This document shows positions 1 to 8,819 of a stretch of DNA of 36,810 nt, piece by piece; position 1 is the first letter of the stretch; each line of letters starts with the position of its first letter. The stretch comes from Acinetobacter bereziniae (GTDB lineage: Bacteria > Pseudomonadota > Gammaproteobacteria > Pseudomonadales > Moraxellaceae). The notes under the pieces were generated by a model. That model worked only from the letters and a program-made list of their open reading frames with translations, did not search any database and was not told the DNA's origin. Both the position numbers and the translations under genes were made by a program. Location: contig WNDP01000029.1 in the NCBI GenBank assembly GCA_009912575.1, positions 1-36,810 on the forward strand, read 5' to 3'.

Positions 1-111
1 CAAATCTGTGGATTGTTCTGCTGGAGATAGAAATTGACCATGACCTGTTTCTTGTAGATATGAGTTCATCAAATGCTGTAAAGCAATTTTATTTGTGATT
101 GATCTCATCAT
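1..111 (-). CDS. Siderophore synthetase, IucA/IucC-like (partial, N-terminus only)
   Basis: Thirty-seven open codons run from a double ATG at 111-106 off the left edge of the window. The N-terminus contains NKIALQHLMNSYLQETG, which resembles the leading helix of IucA/IucC-type NRPS-independent siderophore synthetases (a pattern like FLNCYLRE is common there). Those enzymes condense citrate or a similar acid with an amine in siderophore assembly in the cytoplasm. A Fur-box-like sequence lies about 65 bp upstream, which supports an iron-regulated role. The Shine-Dalgarno signal is weak. With only 37 residues visible, the family call rests on a short resemblance plus the Fur site and could be wrong. 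Confidence 0.5.
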   Translation of the reverse strand, partial: MMRSITNKIALQHLMNSYLQETGHGQFLSPAEQSTDL

Positions 112-536
112 GTTTACTCTGTGGAGGGATAAGTAGCTACAAAGAATATCCACGCTTAATTTCAAATATAAATGATAATGATTATTACTTACATTCAATA
201 ATAAAAAATTACTTCAGCTTAACAACTCTTAATTTCTTTCACACAGTAAAAAAATTCAAATCACGCAAAATAAAAGCTTCAACTCAGATTTTTTTGATAA
301 TTTTTTCAATAAAAGACTGAATTAAATAGATTTATCCTAATTAGAATCAATCTAGACACAATTATTTTATAATGATGAATAGACTAAAATGTGCACCTCT
401 GCATACTTTCTTCTAACTTCTTAGTCCAATGAATAGCGGTAACATTGAGCAGAAACTTATAAGCGACTGTAATTTTTTAATAAGCTTTTATAAAAATTGA
501 ATTGCATTGAGCTTCAGCAGTCAGTTAGCAATAATC
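112..536. other. Gene-poor stretch with promoter region and a possible decayed reading frame
   Basis: This AT-rich stretch holds the Fur-like site at 174-192 and no convincing intact gene. On the minus strand about 30 codons ending at TAG (384-386) stay open and read like protein (for example LLNVTAIHWTKKLEE), with no start codon or ribosome binding site. It could be a gene scrap left by the neighbouring IS3 insertion. I do not recognise it. Confidence 0.3.
174..192. promoter_or_regulatory. Fur-box-like operator
   Basis: The 19 bases GATAATGATTATTACTTAC match the classical Fur consensus GATAATGATAATCATTATC best in the left half. The site lies about 65 bp upstream of the partial siderophore synthetase start, where a Fur-repressed promoter would be. 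The match is seen directly; binding is inferred. Confidence 0.55.
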
Positions 537-668
537 TTATTTTGTTCGGTGATAGCAGGTCGGACTAAGTTGAAATATGAAGCAGGTTTTGCTCACTGAA
601 ATCTTAAATAGTTCAAAGGCTCGCTGAGCAAGAGATTTACGTTGTGCAGGCTTTATAACTTCTTTAAC
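537..668 (-). pseudogene. IS3-family OrfB, N-terminal remnant
   Basis: In the -1 frame relative to OrfA the minus strand reads VKEVIKPAQRKSLAQRAFEL and continues to a Cys-Tyr-His motif. This is the usual start of an IS3-family integrase-type OrfB, which is normally about 280 residues. Similarity stops at about position 540 and a stop codon follows at 537-539, so the rve/DDE domain is missing. The element was truncated by deletion or by another insertion. Confidence 0.75.
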
Positions 669-919
669 AGTGCATCCTGAAGAATATCTGCTTTAAGGAG
701 CTCGTCAGCATACATACGCTTCAGACGTGCATTTTCAGCTGCTAATTCTTGAAGTCGTGTCATGATTAATATATCCATAGCTGCATATTTCGCTTTCCAC
801 TTGTAAAATGTAGCTGAACTCATCCCATATTCTCGACATACGTTAGGCACAGGTGTTCCTGATTCAGCTTGTTTTAAAATACTCATGATTAAGCTGTCTG
901 AATATTGATATGTTTTCAT
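653..919 (-). CDS. IS3-family transposase OrfA (HTH, Tnp_1 type)
   Basis: This 88-residue protein has the Tnp_1/HTH_Tnp helix-turn-helix layout of IS3-family OrfA. The N-terminal recognition region carries VCREYGMSSATFYKWKAKY (about residues 27-45), and a leucine-rich coiled coil (LQELAAENARLKRMYADELL) follows. An AGGTG ribosome binding site precedes the ATG. In intact elements OrfA is joined to OrfB by a -1 frameshift near its end. Here OrfB begins in the -1 frame in the expected place but is cut short, so the element cannot transpose by itself. Family call is firm; the exact IS name is not assigned. Confidence 0.85.
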   Translation of the reverse strand: MKTYQYSDSLIMSILKQAESGTPVPNVCREYGMSSATFYKWKAKYAAMDILIMTRLQELAAENARLKRMYADELLKADILQDALLKKL

Positions 920-1189
920 AAAAAATCACCTAAACAGCATTATTCGATTTTCTATTTAGAATTCAATTATTTTATGGGAGTATTACCATGATAAAATCAT
1001 TGAATTTAAGCTATTAGGCAACATCGGCTTTATAAAAATTTTCTTGGAAAACCTCACTCATCTTCTAATTAAATCGATTTGAATCTTAGTTTTGTTCACG
1101 ACAAATAATCAAACATACTTTCAAGCTGATTAAAATATTTTCAAACAGCATGAAGGAATCAACAAAAAAGATTTCCTATTGCAGTTCTA

Positions 1190-1218
1190 AAAAAATACCA
1201 GTCATAACGACTGGTATT
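1190..1218 (-). terminator. Rho-independent terminator after phnX
   Basis: On the minus strand a 10-bp perfect stem (AATACCAGTC with GACTGGTATT, arms 1209-1218 and 1194-1203) with a 5-nt loop is followed by a run of T. It begins about 10 bp past the phnX stop codon and closes the phnW-phnX unit. Confidence 0.9.
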
Positions 1219-1227
1219 CGTCATCTA

Positions 1228-2043
1228 TTAAGGCTTTTCACCATTTGCTAAACGCTGTTCAATCGCATCCAATACCGCAGGTAAGTCAGCTACACTATCA
1301 ATTACATAATGTGCGCCTGAAGCATTCATTTTTATGTATGCTTTTTCTTTTAAATTTGCTTGTTCAGAAGCTGAAAGTGCAGACCACTCTTCGAAGCTTA
1401 ACCCTACTTCATTACCACTGACGGCCAATCCCACAGTCCAACAACCACCATTTAAACCTTCTTCGATACCGACCACTGTGTCATCTACTTTCACCACAGT
1501 TTTAATATCTAAGACATCAAGTTCGATTAAGTTTTTCCATAACATTTCAGGATATGGACGACCATATTTCACATCGCTGGCTGTAATAATACAGTCAGGC
1601 ACATAACCTTGCTCAGCAGCAGCATGCACCAATTGACCAATCATCATCGAAGCATAACCAGTATTACTGCCAATTTTTGCACCACGGGCACGAATATCAG
1701 CAAATGCCTCTAATGCCCCCGGAATCAATTTTGAGCAGTTTGGGATACTCTTCAATTGGTATGGAATAAAATCCTGATATAAACGATTAATATCCCCTAA
1801 AGTCACTTCTGCACCATGTGCCTGTTTCCACGCATCTGCAACACGTGGCATTTTCAAAACTGCCGCAATGTGATCGCGTTTTTCCAAACCCATTGGTGCT
1901 CGTGCTTCTTCAATCGAAATTTCAACATTATTATCTGCAAATAAAGCCATAAATGCCAAAATTGGGGCACGTGAACCAAAATCTACTGTTGTACCTGCCC
2001 AATCAAAAACGACGGCTTGTAATGCTGAAGTTGAAGTGTTCAT
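1228..2043 (-). CDS. phnX: Phosphonoacetaldehyde hydrolase (phosphonatase)
   Basis: This cytoplasmic HAD-superfamily enzyme cleaves the C-P bond of phosphonoacetaldehyde to give acetaldehyde and phosphate. The nucleophile motif DWAGTTVD is at residues 14-21 (Asp14). The cap motif MGLEKRDH at 51-58 holds Lys55, matching the Schiff-base lysine of characterised phosphonatases. The length of 271 residues is normal. It follows phnW on the same strand after a 193-bp gap that contains a palindromic repeat, and a strong terminator follows it. PhnW makes its substrate, so the pair forms the classical AEP degradation route. Control probably comes from the operator upstream of phnW. Confidence 0.95.
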   Translation of the reverse strand: MNTSTSALQAVVFDWAGTTVDFGSRAPILAFMALFADNNVEISIEEARAPMGLEKRDHIAAVLKMPRVADAWKQAHGAEVTLGDINRLYQDFIPYQLKSIPNCSKLIPGALEAFADIRARGAKIGSNTGYASMMIGQLVHAAAEQGYVPDCIITASDVKYGRPYPEMLWKNLIELDVLDIKTVVKVDDTVVGIEEGLNGGCWTVGLAVSGNEVGLSFEEWSALSASEQANLKEKAYIKMNASGAHYVIDSVADLPAVLDAIEQRLANGEKP

Positions 2044-2130
2044 AAATTTGTCCTATTCATTTCTCAAAGTTAAAAATAGCTGTCTTGCGTAAGTTGAGTT
2101 TTGCGTAATATTTAATTTCTAATGGAAGTC

Positions 2131-2200
2131 ACCGCTCCTTTTAAAAGGAGAGCTAGGGAGAGGATTTATAATCTCCCCCATCCTGACCTTCTCCCTGAGC
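2131..2200. repeat. Palindromic intergenic repeat unit
   Basis: The gap between phnW and phnX holds a 16-bp perfect palindrome CTCCTTTTAAAAGGAG (2135-2150), followed by a second GGGAG/CTCCC inverted pair. Purine-rich GGGAG/CTCCC intergenic repeats of this style recur in Acinetobacter genomes, so this is probably a REP or MITE-like unit. It may form RNA hairpins that change phnX expression relative to phnW. Only one copy was seen in this window. Confidence 0.5.
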
Positions 2201-2236
2201 CATAAATGGCATAAGAAAAGCATCTGTAAATTCCAA

Positions 2237-3370
2237 TCAATTACGATAGTGCTCAATCGCTGTTAAAAGTCGTTCAATATCATCTAAATAAATCTCTCCG
2301 ATATTGCCGATACGGAAGCAATTTAAGTCGGTGACTTTGCCGGGATAGATTACAAACCCTGCTTGTTTCAGGTTTTCATACAAGGATTGAAAACTAAAAT
2401 CGGCTTCATTTGGATACAAAAATGTCGTGATTATTGGCGATTGTGGTGCGTCTTGATCTAAGACCATTCCAAAACCAAGCGCTTGCATACCTGTGGCTAA
2501 ACGTTGTTGATTATTGAAATAACGTTTATAACGTGCGGTTACTCCGCCTTCTTGTTCTAATTCTAAAAGCGCTTGATAAAAAGCACTCACCACATGAGTG
2601 GGCGAAGTAAAACGCCATTTACCATTATGCTGTTCCATGGTGTTCCATTGGTCGTATAGGTCTAAACTGACTGAACAAGCCAAGCCTTTGCACGCTTGTA
2701 ATTGCTCACGTTTTGCCAAAATAAAACCAAAACCTGGTACACCTTGGATGCATTTATTGGCACTTGAAATCAAGAAATCAATTTCAAGCTCTGCAATGTC
2801 CATTGGTACACCACCAAAAGAACTCATCGCATCGACAATCCATACTTTGTTTTTGGCTTTGACAATGCGTCCAATCGCTTGAATTGGATTTAATAATCCT
2901 GTGGTGGTTTCGCAATGCACACATGCAACATGAGTAATATTGTCATCTTGAAGTGCTTTTTCGATATCAGCCAGTTGAGGGATTTGCATTTCAGGGTAGC
3001 GTAATTCCACCACATCAATTTTCAAACATCGAGCCATTTGCACCATGCGTGCGCCATATGCTCCGTTATTGATAATTAAAATTTTGCCATCTTGTGGAAT
3101 CGCAGAACCTAATACTGCTTCTACAGAGAAACTCCCACTGCCTTGCATCAACACAGCACTATAATGTTCAGGTTTCGTCGTTGCCAATGCCACCAAACGA
3201 CTGCGGATTTCCTGAACCAATGCGTTATATTCTTTATCCCAAGTACACCAATCACGTTGCATCACACGGCGCACATTTTTCGAGGTAGACAATGGTCCTG
3301 GTGTCAACAGTAAGTATCTATTTTCAATATCGTTTTCAACTGTGTTTGCAAGTTCAATTTGTGCGTTCAT
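2237..3370 (-). CDS. phnW: 2-aminoethylphosphonate--pyruvate transaminase
   Basis: PhnW is a PLP-dependent class V aminotransferase that converts AEP and pyruvate to phosphonoacetaldehyde and L-alanine. The N-terminus shows the family hallmark [10 protein letters not shown] (21-30). The cofactor lysine is in [10 protein letters not shown] (201-210), so Lys206, and Asp180 in [11 protein letters not shown] should hold the pyridine nitrogen. The length of 377 is close to the usual 365-370. An AGG ribosome binding site precedes the ATG. The palindrome at 3409-3428 and a TATACT -10-like hexamer (3404-3399) lie just upstream, so phnW heads its own repressible unit with phnX downstream. Confidence 0.95.
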   Translation of the reverse strand: MNAQIELANTVENDIENRYLLLTPGPLSTSKNVRRVMQRDWCTWDKEYNALVQEIRSRLVALATTKPEHYSAVLMQGSGSFSVEAVLGSAIPQDGKILIINNGAYGARMVQMARCLKIDVVELRYPEMQIPQLADIEKALQDDNITHVACVHCETTTGLLNPIQAIGRIVKAKNKVWIVDAMSSFGGVPMDIAELEIDFLISSANKCIQGVPGFGFILAKREQLQACKGLACSVSLDLYDQWNTMEQHNGKWRFTSPTHVVSAFYQALLELEQEGGVTARYKRYFNNQQRLATGMQALGFGMVLDQDAPQSPIITTFLYPNEADFSFQSLYENLKQAGFVIYPGKVTDLNCFRIGNIGEIYLDDIERLLTAIEHYRN

Positions 3371-3408
3371 TTCGCCTAACCTTTGTTCAATTTCATAGAG
3401 TATAAATA

Positions 3409-3428
3409 AATCTGGTTTAAACCAGATT
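3409..3428. promoter_or_regulatory. Operator palindrome upstream of phnW
   Basis: This is the perfect 20-bp palindrome AATCTGGTTTAAACCAGATT. The same 20 bases occur once more in the window, at 8781-8800. The core GTTTAAAC fits the GT-N-TA-N-AC pattern described for operators of HutC-type GntR regulators, the class encoded at 8820-9554. It ends 39 bp upstream of the phnW start, next to a TATACT -10-like hexamer, where a bound repressor would block transcription. The stop codon of the upstream FAD gene (3427-3429) overlaps its end. Confidence 0.8.
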
Positions 3429-4581
3429 ACAAAATATAATTTTCTAACATTTCTTTCATAAATCCTGCACCTGTGGTCATGCCTTTGCCTGCAATCGCAC
3501 TGACAAGGAAAATATTGGTTTCAGCTTCCATCACACATGCCAATTCCGTGGGATGGGTCAGATAGTAACCATTCCAACGAGATTCAATTTCAGGTAGTTC
3601 TATGCCAATATTTTCTTTGCAATATTGCAAAATAAATTGGTTAATTTCTTCACGTTGATTAAATTGAGGTATGTCTTCAATCGGATAATATTCATGGCTA
3701 TCGCCCAAAATAATTTGTCCGAATTCATTTTGTTTAATCAGTATATGAATACCGTATTTTTCAACTAAACCGATTTGCGATTCATTGCGTAAATCTTGAT
3801 GACTAGGGCAAATCTCAAAAGCGGGATAACGAGAAATCGACAATCCAGAATAAATCGAAGCTTTGAGATTGACTTTTAGCGGTTTGGTTAATGCCATTTG
3901 TAAAGTACAACGCAATAAACCTTTTTGTTGTAAGAGCTCTGGATACAACAATTGTGTCTCTTCACCATGACAAATCATGACTTTATTTGCGGTAAATGTT
4001 TGACCTGATGCCAAGCGAATATACGCCATGCCTTGGTTAAATTGCGTCAGTACCACAGAAGCATTGCAATGAATTTGTACACCAAGTTTTTCGGCATATT
4101 TCAACAAGCGCAGTCCCACCAAATGTGGCTCAACTGAATAATCTTCATGAAACACCATACCGCCACGTAGCGCAGTTTCAGGGTTTAAATAAGCATATTG
4201 ATCAAACAGTTGCTGCTTAGATAATAGACTTACAGGAATCTGATAATCAGCTGCAACTTGAGCAAACTCGTTTAATACTTGCCATTCAAGTTCAGTATTC
4301 GCGAGATACAGGCCATTTCGCTGTTGAAATGAAATATCGTTTTGTACCTGAATCCGTTGATAAAATTCACGGGTTGCCAAAGCATATTCACGCCATTTCG
4401 CATCAGGACGGCTTAGCGTCGAAGTTCCAACCATGCCAAAGTTACGCCGTGTCGCACCTATAGGTTGTGCATATTTTTCAAAGACTTGTACCTTTAAGCC
4501 TTGTTCTGCCGCTTGGATCGCAGCTGATAATCCTAAAATGCCTGCACCAACAATAATTAAATCAAATTGCGCTGTATTCAT
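3427..4581 (-). CDS. FAD-dependent amine oxidoreductase of the AEP cluster
   Basis: This is a DAO-fold flavoprotein of 384 residues counted from ATG 4581. The N-terminal Rossmann motif [20 protein letters not shown] binds FAD. The sequence resembles the oxidoreductase group repeatedly found beside phnW and phnX (TIGR03364, from memory). Such enzymes oxidise C-N bonds. From memory, related ones in phosphonate clusters turn N-methylated AEP into phosphonoacetaldehyde, so a role in widening substrate range is plausible but unproven here. The reading frame extends 15 codons upstream to a TTG; the ATG is preferred because the FAD motif begins right after it and a GGTGG-like site precedes it. It follows the permease gene after about 110 bp. 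Confidence 0.8.
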   Translation of the reverse strand: MNTAQFDLIIVGAGILGLSAAIQAAEQGLKVQVFEKYAQPIGATRRNFGMVGTSTLSRPDAKWREYALATREFYQRIQVQNDISFQQRNGLYLANTELEWQVLNEFAQVAADYQIPVSLLSKQQLFDQYAYLNPETALRGGMVFHEDYSVEPHLVGLRLLKYAEKLGVQIHCNASVVLTQFNQGMAYIRLASGQTFTANKVMICHGEETQLLYPELLQQKGLLRCTLQMALTKPLKVNLKASIYSGLSISRYPAFEICPSHQDLRNESQIGLVEKYGIHILIKQNEFGQIILGDSHEYYPIEDIPQFNQREEINQFILQYCKENIGIELPEIESRWNGYYLTHPTELACVMEAETNIFLVSAIAGKGMTTGAGFMKEMLENYIL

Positions 4582-4694
4582 TGTCTTTTCCACCTTGTCT
4601 CCCTTTTTTGGACGCAAAATCCCCAACGCCTAAAAGAAAGCATTCAATTCAAATGGTTTAGTTAATTAAAAAGATTGACTCAAAAATCAATTTA

Positions 4695-6410
4695 TTATGA
4701 ATGTGTTTGCTCACGCCAACGTTGTGCCGACGCCATCATTTTTCGAGTGAATAACCAATGCACCAACTTGACTGCACACGAGGTGAGTAGAATCAAAATA
4801 CTCATCGCCACAGCTGCCACGGTATCACCTGCATCATCCATATTCAGCACAGCCACCGATGCCAAATTGGTATCAGGTGAATAAAGGAAAATCGCAGCTG
4901 AAACAGTAGTCATGGCATTGACAAATAAATACACCAACACATCACACAGTGCAGGAAAGGTTAAAGGCAAATATACTTTGCGAAACATTGTCCAATGTGA
5001 AGATCCTAAACTTTGTGCAGCATGATCAAGTTGATTCGGGATCTGTTGAATCGCATGCGTTAAGGTCAAATGTGGCACAGTGTAATAATGAATAATGGTT
5101 GAAATCACCAACAGCGTCATCGTACCGTAAATGAAAGACACAGGATTTTGCAGTGCGTTAAAGAACAAGATATAAGCAATACCCAATACCAAGCCTGGCA
5201 CAGCCAAAGGCAATAACACCAAGACTTTTACATAGTTTTTAAGTAAAGGATGTGCTTTAAAACGGGTACTAAATAAGGCAATAATGAAAATTATTATCGT
5301 ACCGAAAACTGTACTGAACAGTGCCAATTTGATTGAGTTAAAATAACTTGACCAACCACCACCATCCACATATTCAAAACGATAATGATTTAAGGTCATA
5401 GACAAATCATAGGGCCAATAGCGAATGAATGATGCGAGAATCGCAGTCACAATAATCAGTAAAATACCGCCTGAAATCACCCCACAAAATACAGTTAATG
5501 CTTTTTCAATTCGAGGATTGGCACGCAAACGATAAGGCTGAATTTGAAAATTTTGATAGCGTTCCTGATGACGACTTTGGTATCGATCAAAAATGAATGC
5601 CAACACCGCAGGACAGAGCAACAAAATCGAAATGACGGCACCCATGTTCATATTTTGTTGACCAATGATCTGCTTATACACATCCAACGCCATCATATTG
5701 AATGAGCCACCAATCACTTTGGGAATCCCGAAATCGGTAATGACATAAGTAAATGCCACCAGACAGGCACTGACTAAACCATAACGAATCGCAGGAAAAG
5801 TCACTGCCCAATGGGTTTGTAGTGTGTTTTTTCCTAAAGCATGAGAAGCTTCAATCAAATGTTGATCAATATGGCGAAATGCACCCATCATCAACATGAC
5901 CATGGCAGGAAATAGCCAAAAGCAATAACTGATCAAAATGCCGAGTGGACCATAAATTTCCACCTCGCCCATCATGCCCTTAAAAACACCTTGCTGACCA
6001 AACAAATACACCAAAGCCAATGAAGGCAAAAGTGAAGGTGCAAGAATTGGTAAAAATGCCACGGTTTTAAAGAAAGCTTTGCCTCGAATATTGCAATTGA
6101 TCAATGCAAAAGCATACACACTTGCCAAGCTCACTGTAATCAACATAGCTGTAATAGCAATCCACATCGAATTAAAAATCGATGAGATTAAGGCAGGATT
6201 GGAAAAATAAGCTGTAAAGTTATCCAAACCGACAAATTGATGCTGTTCATTTAAAAATGCGCTTTGCATCAATAAGATTAAGGGTACAATCAAACTCAAG
6301 GTAAATAGAATTGCTGCGACAAACAACACCGCACTTGAACGCAATGAATAACGAAAACGATGTGCAGTTTGACTATTTAATAAAGCATCTGCGGCAGATT
6401 GATTTAACAT
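4695..6410 (-). CDS. AEP ABC transporter, fused double permease (PhnU2 type)
   Basis: This 571-residue inner-membrane protein holds two binding-protein-dependent permease domains in one chain. The first spans roughly residues 30-275 and the second roughly 310-560, each with about six hydrophobic segments. Both carry an EAA-type loop that contacts the ATPase: EASHALGKNTLQTHW in the first and HAAQSLGSSHWTMFRK in the second. Most importers of this class use two separate permeases; the fused form matches the putative AEP permease family TIGR03262. The start ATG overlaps the end of the ATPase gene by 7 nt, indicating translational coupling. The substrate is inferred from neighbouring phnW and phnX. 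Confidence 0.85.
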   Translation of the reverse strand: MLNQSAADALLNSQTAHRFRYSLRSSAVLFVAAILFTLSLIVPLILLMQSAFLNEQHQFVGLDNFTAYFSNPALISSIFNSMWIAITAMLITVSLASVYAFALINCNIRGKAFFKTVAFLPILAPSLLPSLALVYLFGQQGVFKGMMGEVEIYGPLGILISYCFWLFPAMVMLMMGAFRHIDQHLIEASHALGKNTLQTHWAVTFPAIRYGLVSACLVAFTYVITDFGIPKVIGGSFNMMALDVYKQIIGQQNMNMGAVISILLLCPAVLAFIFDRYQSRHQERYQNFQIQPYRLRANPRIEKALTVFCGVISGGILLIIVTAILASFIRYWPYDLSMTLNHYRFEYVDGGGWSSYFNSIKLALFSTVFGTIIIFIIALFSTRFKAHPLLKNYVKVLVLLPLAVPGLVLGIAYILFFNALQNPVSFIYGTMTLLVISTIIHYYTVPHLTLTHAIQQIPNQLDHAAQSLGSSHWTMFRKVYLPLTFPALCDVLVYLFVNAMTTVSAAIFLYSPDTNLASVAVLNMDDAGDTVAAVAMSILILLTSCAVKLVHWLFTRKMMASAQRWREQTHS

Positions 6411-7597
6411 CTCGCATGCCCTCGTGAATCAAACACATGTAAGTCACGAATCGGTACTTGCAGATACATTTCATCTTGTACCACCACTAAATGTTGATGA
6501 TCCACATCAACTTGCAACATATTGTCATCTGCCTGATCTTGGTTTTTCACAACGCAGAATAAACGACGTTTTGCACCTAAAAACTCTGTATTGACAATAT
6601 TTACAGCTAAATTTAAATATTCAGTAGAGGATTCATTTCCAGCAACTAATTTGACATTTTCAGGTCGAAAAGCAATTTCATAATGTTCATCTTGGACAAA
6701 GCTTAAATGTGGAAATTCAATAATGGATTGCTCATTCATTTTCAAACGATGCGTATCGACCGCCACCGTCTGTATAAAATTCATCGAACCAATAAACTCT
6801 GCTACAAAACGAGTTTGCGGTTTGTAATAAATATTATGTGGCGTATCGAGTTGTTCAATCACACCTTTATTCATCACCGCCACACGGTCAGAAATACTTA
6901 AAGCCTCTTCCTGATCATGCGTAACCATGATCGCAGGCAAATTTAATTGACATTGAATGGTACGAATTTTTTGGCGGAGATTTAAACGTACCAACGCATC
7001 CAAAGCTGACAATGGTTCATCCAACAATAAAATATCAGGATTGGGCGCAATCGCACGGGCTAAAGCCACACGCTGTTGCTGACCACCTGACAATTGATTG
7101 GGATATTTTTCTGAGATATTGGGCAATTCAACTAAGTTTAATAATTCATTGATACGTAATTGAATATCTTGCACTGACCAATGTTTTTTATGCAAACCAA
7201 ATGCAATATTTTCCGCCACAGTTAAGTTTGGAAATAGTGCATAGTTTTGGAAAACAATGCCGCATTTACGTTTTGCAGTATTAAAATGGGTAATATCAAT
7301 TTGTTGTTTAATCACTTTGCCATAATCAGGCTGTTCAAGCCCAGCAATGATGCGTAGCAATGTTGTTTTACCACAACCTGATGGACCTAAAAAGCTAACA
7401 AACTCACCTGCTTTCAAGTCAAGATTAATGTGTTCCAAGACACGGCTTGAACCAAAAGATTTTTGAATGTCCATCACTTCAAGCACTGTTTTTGATTCTG
7501 CCATTTTAAACGTTCTTAAAGTTGAGAGCAGATGCCCTGCCGAATTTGGCATGACCTGCCCTGTCCTACTATTTTGTAAATGCGATGGAATTTGCAT
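6404..7597 (-). CDS. AEP ABC transporter, ATP-binding protein (PhnT2 type)
   Basis: This cytoplasmic ATPase energises AEP import. Walker A is GPSGCGKTT, the signature is LSGGQQQRVALARA, Walker B is ILLLDEP, and the switch histidine is in VTHDQEEA. A C-terminal TOBE-like region covers about residues 290-390. The length of 397 includes about 30 residues ahead of the conserved LEVMDIQKSFGS strand. ATG 7597 has the best ribosome binding site (CTAGGTGCAGT before it); ATG 7552 and ATG 7504 would give more typical lengths, so the start is uncertain. It is co-oriented with the binding protein (71 bp gap) and overlaps the permease gene. Confidence 0.88.
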   Translation of the reverse strand: MQIPSHLQNSRTGQVMPNSAGHLLSTLRTFKMAESKTVLEVMDIQKSFGSSRVLEHINLDLKAGEFVSFLGPSGCGKTTLLRIIAGLEQPDYGKVIKQQIDITHFNTAKRKCGIVFQNYALFPNLTVAENIAFGLHKKHWSVQDIQLRINELLNLVELPNISEKYPNQLSGGQQQRVALARAIAPNPDILLLDEPLSALDALVRLNLRQKIRTIQCQLNLPAIMVTHDQEEALSISDRVAVMNKGVIEQLDTPHNIYYKPQTRFVAEFIGSMNFIQTVAVDTHRLKMNEQSIIEFPHLSFVQDEHYEIAFRPENVKLVAGNESSTEYLNLAVNIVNTEFLGAKRRLFCVVKNQDQADDNMLQVDVDHQHLVVVQDEMYLQVPIRDLHVFDSRGHARC

Positions 7598-7667
7598 ACT
7601 GCACCTAGTTTTTAATCGTTAATTTTGAATAACTGATTCTGAATAGCTTGTTGTGTACATGATTCAA

Positions 7668-8711
7668 TTACTTTTCAAATTTTGCTGACCATTGTTTTAG
7701 AATTGATTCACGCTGCTCAGCTGCCCAATAAAAATCATTCTTCACCAATTGCTGCGCAAGATTTTTTGGGAAATCTTGGTTTTTGCTGTGAACATTTTGA
7801 TGTGCCACCATTGAAAAGTTTTGTGCATAAGCTTCATTGGCAGCTTGGCTAACGCTCCAATCAATAAACTTTTCTGCACTGCTTAATTTTTTCGTACCTT
7901 TGACAATGGCTGAGGCTTCCATTTCCCAACCTAGCCCCTCTTTCGGATAAACAATTTCTAAAGGTGCGCCACGTGATTTCAGCTTAAAGCCCGGATAACC
8001 AAACGAAATTCCGATGACCGTTTCACCTTGTGCCGCCATCTTGCAAGGCTTCGAGCCTGAATGCACATATTGAGAAATATTTTTATCGAGTGCCTGCATA
8101 TATTGCCAAGCTTTTTTTTCACCAAAAATCTGTATCCATGCAGTCACATCCAAATAGCCTGTACCACTCGATGCAGGATTTGGCATCACGATTAAGCCTT
8201 TATAAATTGGTTTAGTCAGGTCTTGCCAGGTTTGCGGAATCGGTAATTTTTTCTTTTCCAATTCAACGGTATTGACACAAACAGCCGACTCCCAAGCAGT
8301 CATACCTGTCCATGTTGGAATGTCTTTTTGACTATAAAAATCGGTTTTAAGCTGTTCGACATGCTTCGGGCTATACGGTTGCAATAAGTCTTTTTTTTCC
8401 ATAACCAATAAACTGGTCAAAGCAAGTCCCATCACCACATCGGCTTGTGGATTCTTTTGTTCTGCTAATAATTTTGCGGTGATCACACCTGTCGAATCAC
8501 GCACCCATTTTACTTTTAATTCAGGATGCGCTTTACGTAATTCCCACTGATAACGCTTTAATTGATCTGCTTCAACTGCGGTATAGACCGTGATTTGTTC
8601 AGCATCATTCGAGGTTGAAGACGTGGTGCATGCCGTGCTGACACAAGCAAATAAAATACTCGTGCCCATAGCGAAGAGCTTTTTTTGCTGCTGTTTTAGA
8701 TACGGGCTCAT
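7668..8711 (-). CDS. AEP ABC transporter, substrate-binding lipoprotein (PhnS2 type)
   Basis: This 347-residue extracytoplasmic binding protein of the iron/AEP group begins with a lipoprotein-like signal. A basic start is followed by a hydrophobic stretch and Cys28 in VSTACTT; the lipobox is not ideal because Ser sits at -3. The mature part starts ITVYTAVEADQLKRYQ and contains DSTGVITAKLLAEQ and NPASSGTGYLD, typical of this type 2 periplasmic-binding fold. It is the first gene of the transport operon, with AGGAA before the ATG and the operator palindrome about 70 bp upstream. Binding of AEP is inferred from the cluster. Confidence 0.85.
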   Translation of the reverse strand: MSPYLKQQQKKLFAMGTSILFACVSTACTTSSTSNDAEQITVYTAVEADQLKRYQWELRKAHPELKVKWVRDSTGVITAKLLAEQKNPQADVVMGLALTSLLVMEKKDLLQPYSPKHVEQLKTDFYSQKDIPTWTGMTAWESAVCVNTVELEKKKLPIPQTWQDLTKPIYKGLIVMPNPASSGTGYLDVTAWIQIFGEKKAWQYMQALDKNISQYVHSGSKPCKMAAQGETVIGISFGYPGFKLKSRGAPLEIVYPKEGLGWEMEASAIVKGTKKLSSAEKFIDWSVSQAANEAYAQNFSMVAHQNVHSKNQDFPKNLAQQLVKNDFYWAAEQRESILKQWSAKFEK

Positions 8712-8775
8712 TATGACATTCCTAACGAATGCTGCTTCTTGATAGCCTGTATTTCAACAAAAGTTTATGACAATT

Positions 8776-8805
8776 TAATTAATCTGGTTTAAACCAGATT
8801 AATTA
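8776..8805. promoter_or_regulatory. Operator palindrome upstream of the AEP transporter operon
   Basis: The same 20-bp core as at 3409-3428 (here 8781-8800) is extended by matching flanks to a 30-bp perfect palindrome. It lies in the gap between the GntR gene and the binding-protein gene, about 65 bp before the latter's start. The core GTTTAAAC matches the HutC-type GntR half-site rule. Binding by the adjacent regulator is inferred. Confidence 0.85.
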
Positions 8806-8819
8806 TTTTTAATTCTTTA

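Noticed and set aside
4640-4694. Possible internal terminator between AEP permease and FAD gene (ATTGA/TCAAT with T run)
   Set aside because: The stem is only 5-6 bp, too weak to claim; it could at most attenuate.
7501-7597. Possible separate small gene ahead of the AEP transporter ATPase
   Set aside because: The 31 codons are in frame with the ATPase and no stop separates them, so they are an uncertain N-terminal extension rather than a gene.
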